DNA of 64,000 bases from JACVRW01 sp963819115 (lineage in GTDB: Bacteria > Actinomycetota > Thermoleophilia > Solirubrobacterales > Thermoleophilaceae). Both the position numbers and the translations under genes were made by a program. The notes beneath the pieces are model-generated. The model was not told the DNA's origin, did not search any database, and saw only the letters and a program-made list of their open reading frames with translations. The stretch covers positions 305,388 through 369,387 of the forward strand of contig CAWFUR010000010.1 in NCBI GenBank assembly GCA_963819115.1. Direction: 5' to 3'. Of this stretch, positions 24,810 to 32,091 are shown piece after piece (the first letter of the stretch is position 1; every line of letters begins with the position of its first letter).

Positions 24810-25775
24810 ATGAGCACTCGCCGTGTCGTGATCGTCGCCTTTCCCGGGATGCAGCCGCTGGACGCGGTGGGCCCGGCAGAGGTGTTCCACACCGCCGCTC
24901 GGCTTCGCCCCGGGGCCTACGAGGTCACGATCGCGGCGCCGGAGCGCGAGCCGATCCCCGCCTCGGCGGTCTCCCTGACGCCGGATGCGTCCCTGGCCTC
25001 GCTCCGCGGCCCGGTGGACACACTCGTGGTGGCCGGCGGCGCGGGCGTGCTGGCGCTCGAGCACGACGACGTCTTCCTGGCCACGCTGCGCAGACTGGCC
25101 GCGCGGTCGCGGCGCACCGCGGGCGTGTGCACCGGAGCCTTCCTCCTGGCCGCGGCGGGCCTGCTCGACGGCCGCCGGGCCACCACGCACTGGGCCAGCT
25201 GCGCGTTCCTGGCCGAGCGCTACCCGGGCGTGTCCGTGGACCCCGACCCGATCTTCGTCCGCGACGGCGACGTGTACACCTCGGCCGGCGTGACCGCCGG
25301 GATGGACCTGGCCCTCGCGCTGGTGGAGGAAGACCTCGGGCCCGAGGTGGCGCTCGAGACGGCGCGCTGGCTCGTGCTCTTCGTGAAGCGCCCCGGCGGC
25401 CAGGCCCAGTTCAGCGCGCAGCTCACGGCGCAGACCGCGGAGCGGCGGCCGCTGCGCGAGCTCCAGTCCTGGATCGCCGATCACCTGGCTGCCGACCTCA
25501 GCGTCCCCGCGCTGGCCGGCCGCGCTCACATGAGCGAGCGCAACTTCGCCCGCGCCTTCGCCCGCGAGGTGGGAATGACGCCGGCGGCCTACGTCGAGGC
25601 GGCCCGCGTTGAGAGCGCGCGGATCGCGCTCGAGGCGGGCGAGACCCCCGTGGAGCTGGTGGCGCGCGGTTCCGGGTTCGGGACCGTCGAGACCATGCGC
25701 CGCGCTTTTCACCGCCGCCTGGGCGTGGGCCCGGCGGATTACCGCCGCCGCTTCAGGTCCGGCGCGGCGGCCTGA
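24810..25775 (+). CDS. GlxA-like transcriptional regulator (DJ-1/PfpI domain plus AraC helix-turn-helix)
   Basis: A 321-residue protein. Residues 1 to about 170 form a DJ-1/PfpI-like domain (VVIVAFPGMQPLDAVGPAEV, GVCTGAFLLAAAGLLDGRRA, TSAGVTAGMDLALAL). The C-terminal part is an AraC double helix-turn-helix (MSERNFARAFAREVGMTPA and GFGTVETMRRAFHRRLGV). Such regulators sense small nitrogenous or reactive ligands. The next gene is another DJ-1/PfpI protein, a likely target or partner. Start ATG 24810 is preferred; ATG 24801 would add three residues. Confidence 0.9.
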   Translation: MSTRRVVIVAFPGMQPLDAVGPAEVFHTAARLRPGAYEVTIAAPEREPIPASAVSLTPDASLASLRGPVDTLVVAGGAGVLALEHDDVFLATLRRLAARSRRTAGVCTGAFLLAAAGLLDGRRATTHWASCAFLAERYPGVSVDPDPIFVRDGDVYTSAGVTAGMDLALALVEEDLGPEVALETARWLVLFVKRPGGQAQFSAQLTAQTAERRPLRELQSWIADHLAADLSVPALAGRAHMSERNFARAFAREVGMTPAAYVEAARVESARIALEAGETPVELVARGSGFGTVETMRRAFHRRLGVGPADYRRRFRSGAAA

Positions 25776-25795
25776 CCCCCGATGAAGGAGACCCG

Positions 25796-26437
25796 ATGGA
25801 CATCGTGATTCCCCTGTTTGACCGCTTCACCGCCCTGGACGCCGTGGGGCCGTACGAGGTGCTGAGCCGGCTGCCGGGCGCACGGGTCACCTTCGCCGCG
25901 GTGGAGAGCCGGCCCTACACCACCGAGACCGGCATGCTGACCCTGAGCGCCGACGCCGCGCTGTCCGACCTTCCCGACCCGGAGGTGCTCGTGGTTCCCG
26001 GCGGCACCGGCACCGACGCGGCGGTGGAGGACGAGGCCCTGGTGGACTGGATCCGGGCCGCGCACGAGACGTCGACCTGGACCACGTCGGTGTGCACCGG
26101 CTCGCTGCTCCTCGGCGCCGCCGGGGTGCTCGAGGGCCTCGAGGCCACCAGCCACTGGCTCGACATCCAGGAGCTCGAGCGGTACGGCGCCCGGCCCACC
26201 GATCGTCGCGTGGTGGAGCAGGGCAAGGTGATCACCGGCGCGGGCGTGTCCTCTGGCATCGACATGGCGCTCACCCTCGCCGCGCACATCGCGGGCGAGG
26301 AGGTGGCCAAGGCGATCCAGCTCGGCATCGAGTACGACCCCCAGCCCCCGTTCGACTCCGGATCCACGTCCACCGCGTCGCCGGAGACCATCGAGCTGGT
26401 GCGTGCCGTGGTGGCCCAGCGTGAGGCCACAGCTTGA
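25796..26437 (+). CDS. DJ-1/PfpI family protein (isonitrile hydratase-like)
   Basis: A 213-residue single-domain protein. FDRFTALDAVGPYEVLSRLP is the family start, VLVVPGGTGTDAA follows, and the nucleophile cysteine is in SVCTGSLLLGAAGVLEGLEA. Isonitrile hydratases and related hydratases carry this arrangement, but the substrate cannot be assigned. A strong ribosome site (GAAGGAGA) precedes the ATG and lies 20 bases after the GlxA-like regulator, indicating a two-gene operon. Confidence 0.87.
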   Translation: MDIVIPLFDRFTALDAVGPYEVLSRLPGARVTFAAVESRPYTTETGMLTLSADAALSDLPDPEVLVVPGGTGTDAAVEDEALVDWIRAAHETSTWTTSVCTGSLLLGAAGVLEGLEATSHWLDIQELERYGARPTDRRVVEQGKVITGAGVSSGIDMALTLAAHIAGEEVAKAIQLGIEYDPQPPFDSGSTSTASPETIELVRAVVAQREATA

Positions 26438-26446
26438 GCGGCCTGC

Positions 26447-26452
26447 TATACC
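26447..26452 (+). promoter_or_regulatory. -10 box TATACC before the small secreted protein, leaderless
   Basis: TATACC, 7 bases, then GTG 26460. It decides the start and leaves a well-formed signal peptide. Confidence 0.45.
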
Positions 26453-26459
26453 GCTCTGG

Positions 26460-26810
26460 GTGCGCTCCGGACTACTGATCGCCGCGCTGGGGGTGGCCAT
26501 GGCGGTGCTTCTCGCCGCCGGGTCCCCCGCCCAGGCCGCCAAGACGTGCAGCGTGGGCAGCGGGCGCGGGTACGGCACCACCAAGGTCACCTACCTGAGG
26601 GTGTCGGGCACCAGCTGCCGGAGCGGGCGGAAGCTGGTGAAGGCATTCCACGCCTGTCGTCCCGGCAAGAAGGGCAAGTGCGGCAACCACCTTCTCGGGT
26701 GGAGCTGCACCGAGAGCCGCTACCACCAGCGCAAGCACAGCTACCGCTCGCGGGTGTCGTGCGCACGCGGCGGCAAGCGCGTGAAGCACAACTACACACA
26801 GAACTTCTAG
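26460..26810 (+). CDS. Small secreted cysteine-rich protein
   Basis: A 116-residue exported protein. The signal peptide VRSGLLIAALGVAMAVLLAA ends near AQAA. The mature part has six cysteines (KTCSV, TSCRSG, HACRPG, GKCGN, WSCTES, VSCARG) and a basic C-terminus. The spacing resembles a small disulphide-bonded domain common in actinobacterial secreted proteins, with no known function. GTG 26460 is supported by the TATACC box and by signal-peptide shape. The next gene starts immediately after its stop. Confidence 0.78.
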   Translation: MRSGLLIAALGVAMAVLLAAGSPAQAAKTCSVGSGRGYGTTKVTYLRVSGTSCRSGRKLVKAFHACRPGKKGKCGNHLLGWSCTESRYHQRKHSYRSRVSCARGGKRVKHNYTQNF

Positions 26811-27563
26811 GTGCGGCGAGCGGTTCGCCGCACGATGCTGGTCGTCGTGCTCGCCGGGGTGCTCGCGCCGGCTCAGAGTCACGCCGCCTGCGGGCAGGTC
26901 GAGGCCGGCGGGCCCACTCGGTCGGGACCCTCGCCGCCACCGCTCGCAGTGGGCGACTCGGTGATGCTTGGCGCCTTCCGCGGGCTCCGCGCGTCGGGCT
27001 TCGAGGTGAACGCGCGGGTGTGCCGCCAGATGGGCGAGGGCCTCGACCTGCTCGCCGCCCGCGAGCGCGCCGGCACGCTGCCGGATGTGGTGGTGGTGGC
27101 GCTGGGCACCAACTGGGTGGTCACCGCGGCGGACATCCGCCGCGCGCTGCGGATCGCCGGGCCGGGCCGGGTGCTCGGCCTGGTGACCCCGCGGGAGACG
27201 GGCGGGGCGGCGAGTGCCGACCAGTCACGGATCCGCGCGGCGGGCCGGCGCTGGCCGACGCGGGTGAAGGTGCTGGACTGGGTCCGCTACAGCGCGCCGC
27301 ACGGATCCTGGTTCGGCGGCGACGGCCTCCATCTGACTGCCGCGGGCGCCGCCGGCTTCACCCGCCTGCTGCGCCGGGCGCTCAACTGGACGCCGTCGGT
27401 GCTCACCGCGAGCTGGTCGCCCGAGCCGCGAGGTATCACCGCGGAGTCGCTCCAGGCGAGGAGCACAGCCCGATCGGCGATCGGGCGAGCACCGCAGCCA
27501 GGTTCTCTGGTTCAGCGCACGCGTACCGCGGGGCCGGCCACGGTGCCGGCCTTCACGCGGTAG
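26811..27563 (+). CDS. Secreted SGNH-type hydrolase
   Basis: A 250-codon frame. The signal peptide (MRRAVRRTMLVVVLAGVLAP, ending SHAA) is followed by block I AVGDSVMLGAF, block III-like ALGTNWV and block V GDGLHLTAAG. This is the SGNH fold seen in cell-wall O-acyl transferases and esterases. GTG 26811 follows the previous stop directly. The last 30 or so residues are suspect. They read through a palindromic repeat (STARSAIGRAPQ) and run 52 bases into the opposite 3' end of the SpoIID gene. The original end was probably near codon 215. Confidence 0.8.
   Translation: MRRAVRRTMLVVVLAGVLAPAQSHAACGQVEAGGPTRSGPSPPPLAVGDSVMLGAFRGLRASGFEVNARVCRQMGEGLDLLAARERAGTLPDVVVVALGTNWVVTAADIRRALRIAGPGRVLGLVTPRETGGAASADQSRIRAAGRRWPTRVKVLDWVRYSAPHGSWFGGDGLHLTAAGAAGFTRLLRRALNWTPSVLTASWSPEPRGITAESLQARSTARSAIGRAPQPGSLVQRTRTAGPATVPAFTR
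27456..27499 (-). repeat. Palindromic repeat overlapping the SGNH hydrolase 3' end
   Basis: It reads GCGAGGAGCACAG, then the perfect hairpin CCCGATC-GGC-GATCGGG, then CGAGCACCGCAGCC. It lies between the convergent SGNH and SpoIID genes and is translated as part of the extended SGNH frame. Confidence 0.9.
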
Positions 27564-28885
27564 AGACCCGGTCCGCGCACCGACGCCACGTAGCGCCCCG
27601 CGGCCGAGGTGCGCACCCGGCCCACGGCGTGCCAGACCCCTCCGCCCCGCCGCTCCACGGTCAGCCGGTGGCTCCGCGGCGCCGGGTCGAAGCTGCCTAT
27701 GAGGCGGGCCGGCAGCGGCCGGCTCCCCCAGGTGGCCGGGAAGGCGGTGCGTCCCGCGCGCGCCGAGGTGGAGACCTTGATGAAGCGCATCCAGGTGTCG
27801 CGGAGGCCGAGCCGCTCGCGGATCTCCGGGCCCGAGATGTTGGTGGAGCCGCGGGTGCCGATCACCCGCGCCCGCACGATCCGCGGGGACGTGCCGCGCT
27901 CGAGCACCTTCAGCTTCTTGAACCTCCCCTTCGCCCCGAGGGCGCTGCTCAGCTTCGCGGTGGAGAACGAGACCTGCCAGCGGTGGTAGGGCGAGCGGTC
28001 GTCATAGGGATCGGTCACGCCCACGAGCCAGGGCTTGCTCAGGGCGCCGACGAACGAGTACTGGATGCTCTCCGTGTGCCCTCCGGAGGTTGAGAAGTAG
28101 TAGGTGATGGCGGGCGCGCCGCCGTAGGTGAGGACGCGGCCGGCGGTCCCGGCCACCGCGGCGTCGCTGCGCACGCTCTCTCCGGTCACGCCGCGGTACA
28201 CCTGCGAGCGGGTGTCGGGGTAGAGGTCGTACTCGCCGCTGGTCTTGCGCGTGGCCAGCGCATAGGTGCGGGCGGCCACGGCCTGGGCCTTCAGCGCCTC
28301 CAGCGGCCAGGAGTTCGGCATCTCTCCCGCCACCACGCCGCGCACGTAGTCGTCGAGGGAGATCCGGTTGATGGCCGTCACGCCGCCGCCGTCGTTCACG
28401 ATCCGGACGGCGCCGCGGTAGCGCCCGCTGCTCACCCCGTTGATCGCGGGGCCGAGCAGGCGCAGCACGCCGTCGGGCCGGCTGAGCTCGAGCCCGGAGG
28501 AGAAGCGCCCGATCAGCTTCCCGCCCGTGGTGGAGAGCTTGATGCGGCTGCGCGATGGGCGCGCGATGTAGGTGGTGGCGGGCTTCAGCCTGTGGCCGCC
28601 ACCGCGCGTGGCTCCCCGCACGCGAATGTACGGGTCGTCCGGCTGGAGCAGGATGCGTATCGAGCGCTGGCTCGCCGTGACCAGGCTGGTGCCGCTGTAG
28701 TAGTGGGAGAGGATCCCGCGGTAGGTGGACCCCTGAAGCGCATATCCGTAGGCCCCGTACTGGCTCATGCCGATGCCGTGACCCCAGCCGGCCCCGCGAA
28801 TGACGTTGCGGGTGGCGGCCTCCGAGGCGGCGGGTACGGCGAGGGCCGCGGACACCACGGCTATGGGCAGGAGGATTCGGCGCAT
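27512..28885 (-). CDS. SpoIID/LytB domain protein, secreted
   Basis: A 457-residue exported protein. The signal peptide MRRILLPIAVVSAALAVPAA ends near SEA, then GAGWGHGIGMSQYGAYG. The SpoIID domain follows with SLDDYVRGVVAGEMPNSWPL, EALKAQAVAARTYAL and YFSTSGGHTES. In Bacillus the domain is a peptidoglycan lytic transglycosylase needed for engulfment. In non-sporulating actinobacteria it is taken to be a wall hydrolase. No other sporulation genes are seen. A beta-rich C-terminal region (about 400-457) may bind wall. The ATG has GGAG upstream. Confidence 0.88.
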   Translation of the reverse strand: MRRILLPIAVVSAALAVPAASEAATRNVIRGAGWGHGIGMSQYGAYGYALQGSTYRGILSHYYSGTSLVTASQRSIRILLQPDDPYIRVRGATRGGGHRLKPATTYIARPSRSRIKLSTTGGKLIGRFSSGLELSRPDGVLRLLGPAINGVSSGRYRGAVRIVNDGGGVTAINRISLDDYVRGVVAGEMPNSWPLEALKAQAVAARTYALATRKTSGEYDLYPDTRSQVYRGVTGESVRSDAAVAGTAGRVLTYGGAPAITYYFSTSGGHTESIQYSFVGALSKPWLVGVTDPYDDRSPYHRWQVSFSTAKLSSALGAKGRFKKLKVLERGTSPRIVRARVIGTRGSTNISGPEIRERLGLRDTWMRFIKVSTSARAGRTAFPATWGSRPLPARLIGSFDPAPRSHRLTVERRGGGVWHAVGRVRTSAAGRYVASVRGPGLYRVKAGTVAGPAVRVR

Positions 28886-28956
28886 TGGGACTCCAACTCC
28901 TATATCGGCCGAAGGTAGCGGGAGTCGAGGAGCGAAGGCCCGATCGGTGAGAACGT

Positions 28957-29023
28957 GGCTGCGGTGCTCGCTTGATCGAACGATCAAGCTCCGCTCCTCG
29001 CCGGCCGAGCACCGGAGCATGCC
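28957..29023 (+). repeat. Palindromic repeat with compensated stem changes, composite copy
   Basis: It reads GGCTGCGGTGCTCG, then a CTTGATCG-AA-CGATCAAG stem, then CTCCGCTCCTCGCC, followed by a partial reversed copy (GCCGAGCACCGGAGCATGCC). The CCC/GGG arms of other copies are here CTT/AAG, so pairing is kept by double changes. A half copy in reverse orientation lies at about 28926-28950. The element ends 5 bases from the stop of the minus-strand cyclase gene. Confidence 0.88.
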
Positions 29024-29028
29024 GTCCT

Positions 29029-30354
29029 TCAGGTCACTCTGAACAGGCGCCAGTCCCCCGGCACCCCGCGAAGCTCGTGCGTGCCCCGGTCCTCGAAGTC
29101 GATTCCGGAGCCCGCCACGAGGTCCTTCACCGTGCTGGACACGAGGACCTCGCCGCCGTCCGCCATGCCCATCACACGTGCTGCGATGTTCACGGCGAGG
29201 CCGCCGAGGTCGTCGTCCCGTCTCACCTCCAGCTCGCCGGTGTGCAGGCCCGCCCTGAGCTCGAGCCCGAGGTCCGCCACGGCGTCGGTGATCGACGCCG
29301 CGCAGCGGATCGCGCGGGCCGGGCCGTCGAAGGTGGCCAGGAAGCCGTCGCCCATGTGCTTGATCTCGCGGCCGCGATGGCGGTCGAGGGCGCGCCGGAA
29401 GAGCTGGTCGTGCCGGCCCAGCAGGTCCTGCCAGTCACGATCGCCCAGGTCGGCGGCGCGCCGGGTGGAGTCCACGATGTCGGTGAACATCACCGTGGCC
29501 AGCATGCGGTCAGGCTCGCTCACGTGCCGCTCCCCGGTGAGGAACTCCTCGATCTCACCCATGATCGACTCGGAGTCGCCGACGGCGAACATGTTGTCCC
29601 TGCCCTCGAGCTCCACGTAGCGAGCGCCGGGCACGTGCTCGGCGATGTAGCGCGAGTGCTCGACCTTGATGAACGTGTCCTCGCGGCGGTGCATCACGAG
29701 CGTGGGCACCCGGATCGACGGCAGCACGTCGCGCACGTCGAACTTCCCGATCAGCTCGAAGATCCGCTTGATCGTCCCCGGGCTGGCCGCCAGGCGCTCG
29801 AGCCGCCCCGCCCATTCCATGAAGCGGGGGTCGCCCATGCGGCTGGGGGCGACGCTGCCGGCCACCAGGCCCTCGCCCCAATGGTCGATGCTCTGCTGCA
29901 TCTTGGCGTCGCGTTCCTCGGCGTGCCACGCCCACCGGTGGTCCTCGGCCCAGATGGCTCTCGAGAACGTGGCGTAGAGGATCAGCGCGCGGGTGCGGTC
30001 GGGGTGGGTGGCGCCGAAGAGCACGGCCATCGGGCCGCCCTCGAGCGTCGCGCAGATGGCGGCCTCCGTGGAGCCGGCGGCGTCCATCACCGCGAGCACG
30101 TCGTCCATCTGCTCCTCGAGGGTGGGTGCGCCGTGGAGCGGATCGGAGAGACCGGACCCGCGGCGATCGAACGTGATCACGCGCGCGAACTGCGTGAGGC
30201 GCTCCATCACGGCCTCCAGGGCAGGGTCGGACCAGAGGTACTCGACCTGTGAGATCCAGGGCGGGATCCACACCAGGTCCACGGGGCCGTCGCCGTGAAC
30301 CGTGTAGGCGATGTGCAGGTCCCCGCTCCGGGCGTAGCGCGCGACGGGAGGCAC
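29029..30354 (-). CDS. Alpha/beta hydrolase-like domain fused to class III adenylate/guanylate cyclase
   Basis: A 441-residue fusion. Residues 1 to about 270 look like an alpha/beta hydrolase (DLVWIPPWISQVEYLWSDP, ITFDRRGSGLSD). The nucleophile elbow reads ATLEGGPM where relatives have a serine, so the domain is probably not an active hydrolase but a sensor. Residues about 275-441 are a class III cyclase: TVMFTDIVDST and REIKHMGDGFLATF carry both metal aspartates and the substrate lysine, and AVNIAARV the Asn/Arg pair. It should make cAMP or cGMP. GTG 30354 is supported by a TAGAGT box 7 bases upstream. Confidence 0.88.
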   Translation of the reverse strand: MPPVARYARSGDLHIAYTVHGDGPVDLVWIPPWISQVEYLWSDPALEAVMERLTQFARVITFDRRGSGLSDPLHGAPTLEEQMDDVLAVMDAAGSTEAAICATLEGGPMAVLFGATHPDRTRALILYATFSRAIWAEDHRWAWHAEERDAKMQQSIDHWGEGLVAGSVAPSRMGDPRFMEWAGRLERLAASPGTIKRIFELIGKFDVRDVLPSIRVPTLVMHRREDTFIKVEHSRYIAEHVPGARYVELEGRDNMFAVGDSESIMGEIEEFLTGERHVSEPDRMLATVMFTDIVDSTRRAADLGDRDWQDLLGRHDQLFRRALDRHRGREIKHMGDGFLATFDGPARAIRCAASITDAVADLGLELRAGLHTGELEVRRDDDLGGLAVNIAARVMGMADGGEVLVSSTVKDLVAGSGIDFEDRGTHELRGVPGDWRLFRVT

Positions 30355-30361
30355 CCCCAAG

Positions 30362-30367
30362 ACTCTA
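30362..30367 (-). promoter_or_regulatory. -10 box TAGAGT before the cyclase fusion gene, leaderless
   Basis: TAGAGT, 7 bases, then GTG 30354 on the minus strand. Confidence 0.55.
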
Positions 30368-30416
30368 TTTACGGCGGCCCGCGGGCAGCGGCCGGATTGG
30401 GCCCGAGGCCGGTGGG

Positions 30417-30422
30417 TACAGT
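30417..30422 (+). promoter_or_regulatory. -10 box TACAGT before the acetolactate-synthase-like gene, leaderless
   Basis: TACAGT, 8 bases, then GTG 30431. It is divergent from the cyclase promoter about 50 bases away. Confidence 0.55.
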
Positions 30423-30430
30423 CAGTTCCC

Positions 30431-32074
30431 GTGTCCAAGCGCAAGGCCAGCGACGTCTTCGTGGAGTGCCTGGAGGCCGAGGGCGTCAAGCACGTGTTCG
30501 GCATCCCCGGGGAGGAGACGCTCGACCTGAACGAGTCGCTCTCGCGCTCCTCGATCGAGTTCATCCCGGTGCGCCACGAGCAGGGCGGCGCCTACATGGC
30601 GGACGTGTACGGACGCCTGACCGGCCACGCGGGCGTGTGTCTGGGCACGCTCGGCCCCGGCGCCCTGAACCTGGTCACGGCCGTGGCCGACGCCTACCTG
30701 GACCGGGCCCCGCTGGTGGTGCTCACCGGCCAGGGGGACCTCGAGCGCATGCACAAGGAGTCGCACCAGTACATCGACCTGCTGCGCGTGATGCGCCCGA
30801 TCACCAAGTGGAACGCCCGCCTCTCCGACCCGGCGATCATCCCCGAGGTGGTGCGCAAGGCCTTCAAGGTGGCCGAGACCGAGAAGCCGGGCGCCACCCA
30901 CATCGAGCTTCCGGAGGACGTGATGGCCGCGGAGATCGAGGCCGAGCCGCTGCCCCGGCGCCGGCTCGTGCCCCCCGAGCCCGCCGCGCGGGAGCTGCTC
31001 CGGGCCGCGGACCTGATCAGGGGCGCGATCCAGCCCGTGGCCCTGGCCGGCAACGGCGTGGTGCGCACCGGCGCGGTGGCCGCGCTGCGCGAGTTCGTGC
31101 GCGCCACCGGGATCCCCGTGGCCGAGACGTTCATGGGCAAGGGCCTGGTGCCCGCGGACAACCCCGGCTCGCTGGGGGCCGTGGGCCTCCAGGCGGGGGA
31201 CTACCGGATGGCCGGGTTCGACGAGGCCGACGTGGTGCTGGCCATCGGGTACGACCTGGTGGAGCACTCACCGGAGCACTGGAATCCCGGCCGGGACAAG
31301 AAGATCGTGTGCATCGACTCGGTTCCGGCCGAGATCGACGAGTACTTCGTGCCCGAGGTGGAGCTCGTCGGCGACCTCTACCACGTGCTCACGCGCCTGA
31401 GCGAGGAGTGCCGCCACGTGCCGCACCGCGGAGGCTCGGAGCGCCTCCGGGAGGTGGTGCAAGGCCGCTTCGAGAAGGCCAAGGACGACGACGGCTTCCC
31501 CGTCCAGCCGCCGCGCGCGCTCTGGGAGATCCGCCAGGCCCTCGGCCGCGAGGACATCCTGATCTCGGACGTGGGCCTCCACAAGCTCTGGATCGGGCGC
31601 ATGTTCCCGGCCTACGAGCCCAACACCGTGCTGATCGCGAACGGTCTGGCGGGAATGGGATTCGCCCTGCCCGCGGCCATCGCCGCCAAGCTCGTGCACC
31701 CCGAGCGCAACGTGGTGACCGTGAACGGCGACGGCGGATTCCTCATGAACTGCCAGGAGCTCGAGACGGCCGTGCGGCTGAAGACGCCGATCGTGAACGT
31801 GATCTGGGAGAACGGGCAGTACGGGTCGATCGTCTGGAAGCAGGACAAGAAGTTCGGGAGCCACTTCGGGGTGGACTTCACCAACCCGGACTTCGTGAAG
31901 CTTGCGGAGAGCTTCGGCATGCCGGCCTGGCGCTGCGGCTCGGCGGACCAGTTCGGCGAGACCCTTCGGAAGGCCCTGACGCTCGACGTGCCGTCACTGA
32001 TCGTGCTGCCGATCGACTACTCGATCGACGTGGCCATCAGCGACGAGCTGGGCGTAGAGACCGTCGCCACCTGA
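30431..32074 (+). CDS. ThDP-dependent acetolactate-synthase-like enzyme, candidate 2-oxoglutarate decarboxylase
   Basis: A 547-residue thiamine-diphosphate enzyme. The catalytic glutamate is in PVRHEQGGAYMADVYGRLTG, and the cofactor motif is VNGDGGFLMNCQELET through WENGQYG. It is annotated by family as acetolactate synthase. However, the stretches ERMHKESHQYIDL, ITKWNARL, EVVRKAFKVAETEKPGATHI and GYDLVEHSP closely resemble, from memory, the cyanobacterial 2-oxoglutarate decarboxylase that is often misnamed acetolactate synthase. The next gene is succinate-semialdehyde dehydrogenase, the same pairing as in cyanobacteria. No small regulatory subunit (ilvN) is adjacent. Substrate assignment is inference. 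Confidence 0.85.
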   Translation: MSKRKASDVFVECLEAEGVKHVFGIPGEETLDLNESLSRSSIEFIPVRHEQGGAYMADVYGRLTGHAGVCLGTLGPGALNLVTAVADAYLDRAPLVVLTGQGDLERMHKESHQYIDLLRVMRPITKWNARLSDPAIIPEVVRKAFKVAETEKPGATHIELPEDVMAAEIEAEPLPRRRLVPPEPAARELLRAADLIRGAIQPVALAGNGVVRTGAVAALREFVRATGIPVAETFMGKGLVPADNPGSLGAVGLQAGDYRMAGFDEADVVLAIGYDLVEHSPEHWNPGRDKKIVCIDSVPAEIDEYFVPEVELVGDLYHVLTRLSEECRHVPHRGGSERLREVVQGRFEKAKDDDGFPVQPPRALWEIRQALGREDILISDVGLHKLWIGRMFPAYEPNTVLIANGLAGMGFALPAAIAAKLVHPERNVVTVNGDGGFLMNCQELETAVRLKTPIVNVIWENGQYGSIVWKQDKKFGSHFGVDFTNPDFVKLAESFGMPAWRCGSADQFGETLRKALTLDVPSLIVLPIDYSIDVAISDELGVETVAT

Positions 32075-32091
32075 GTAGCTAGGAGGACACC

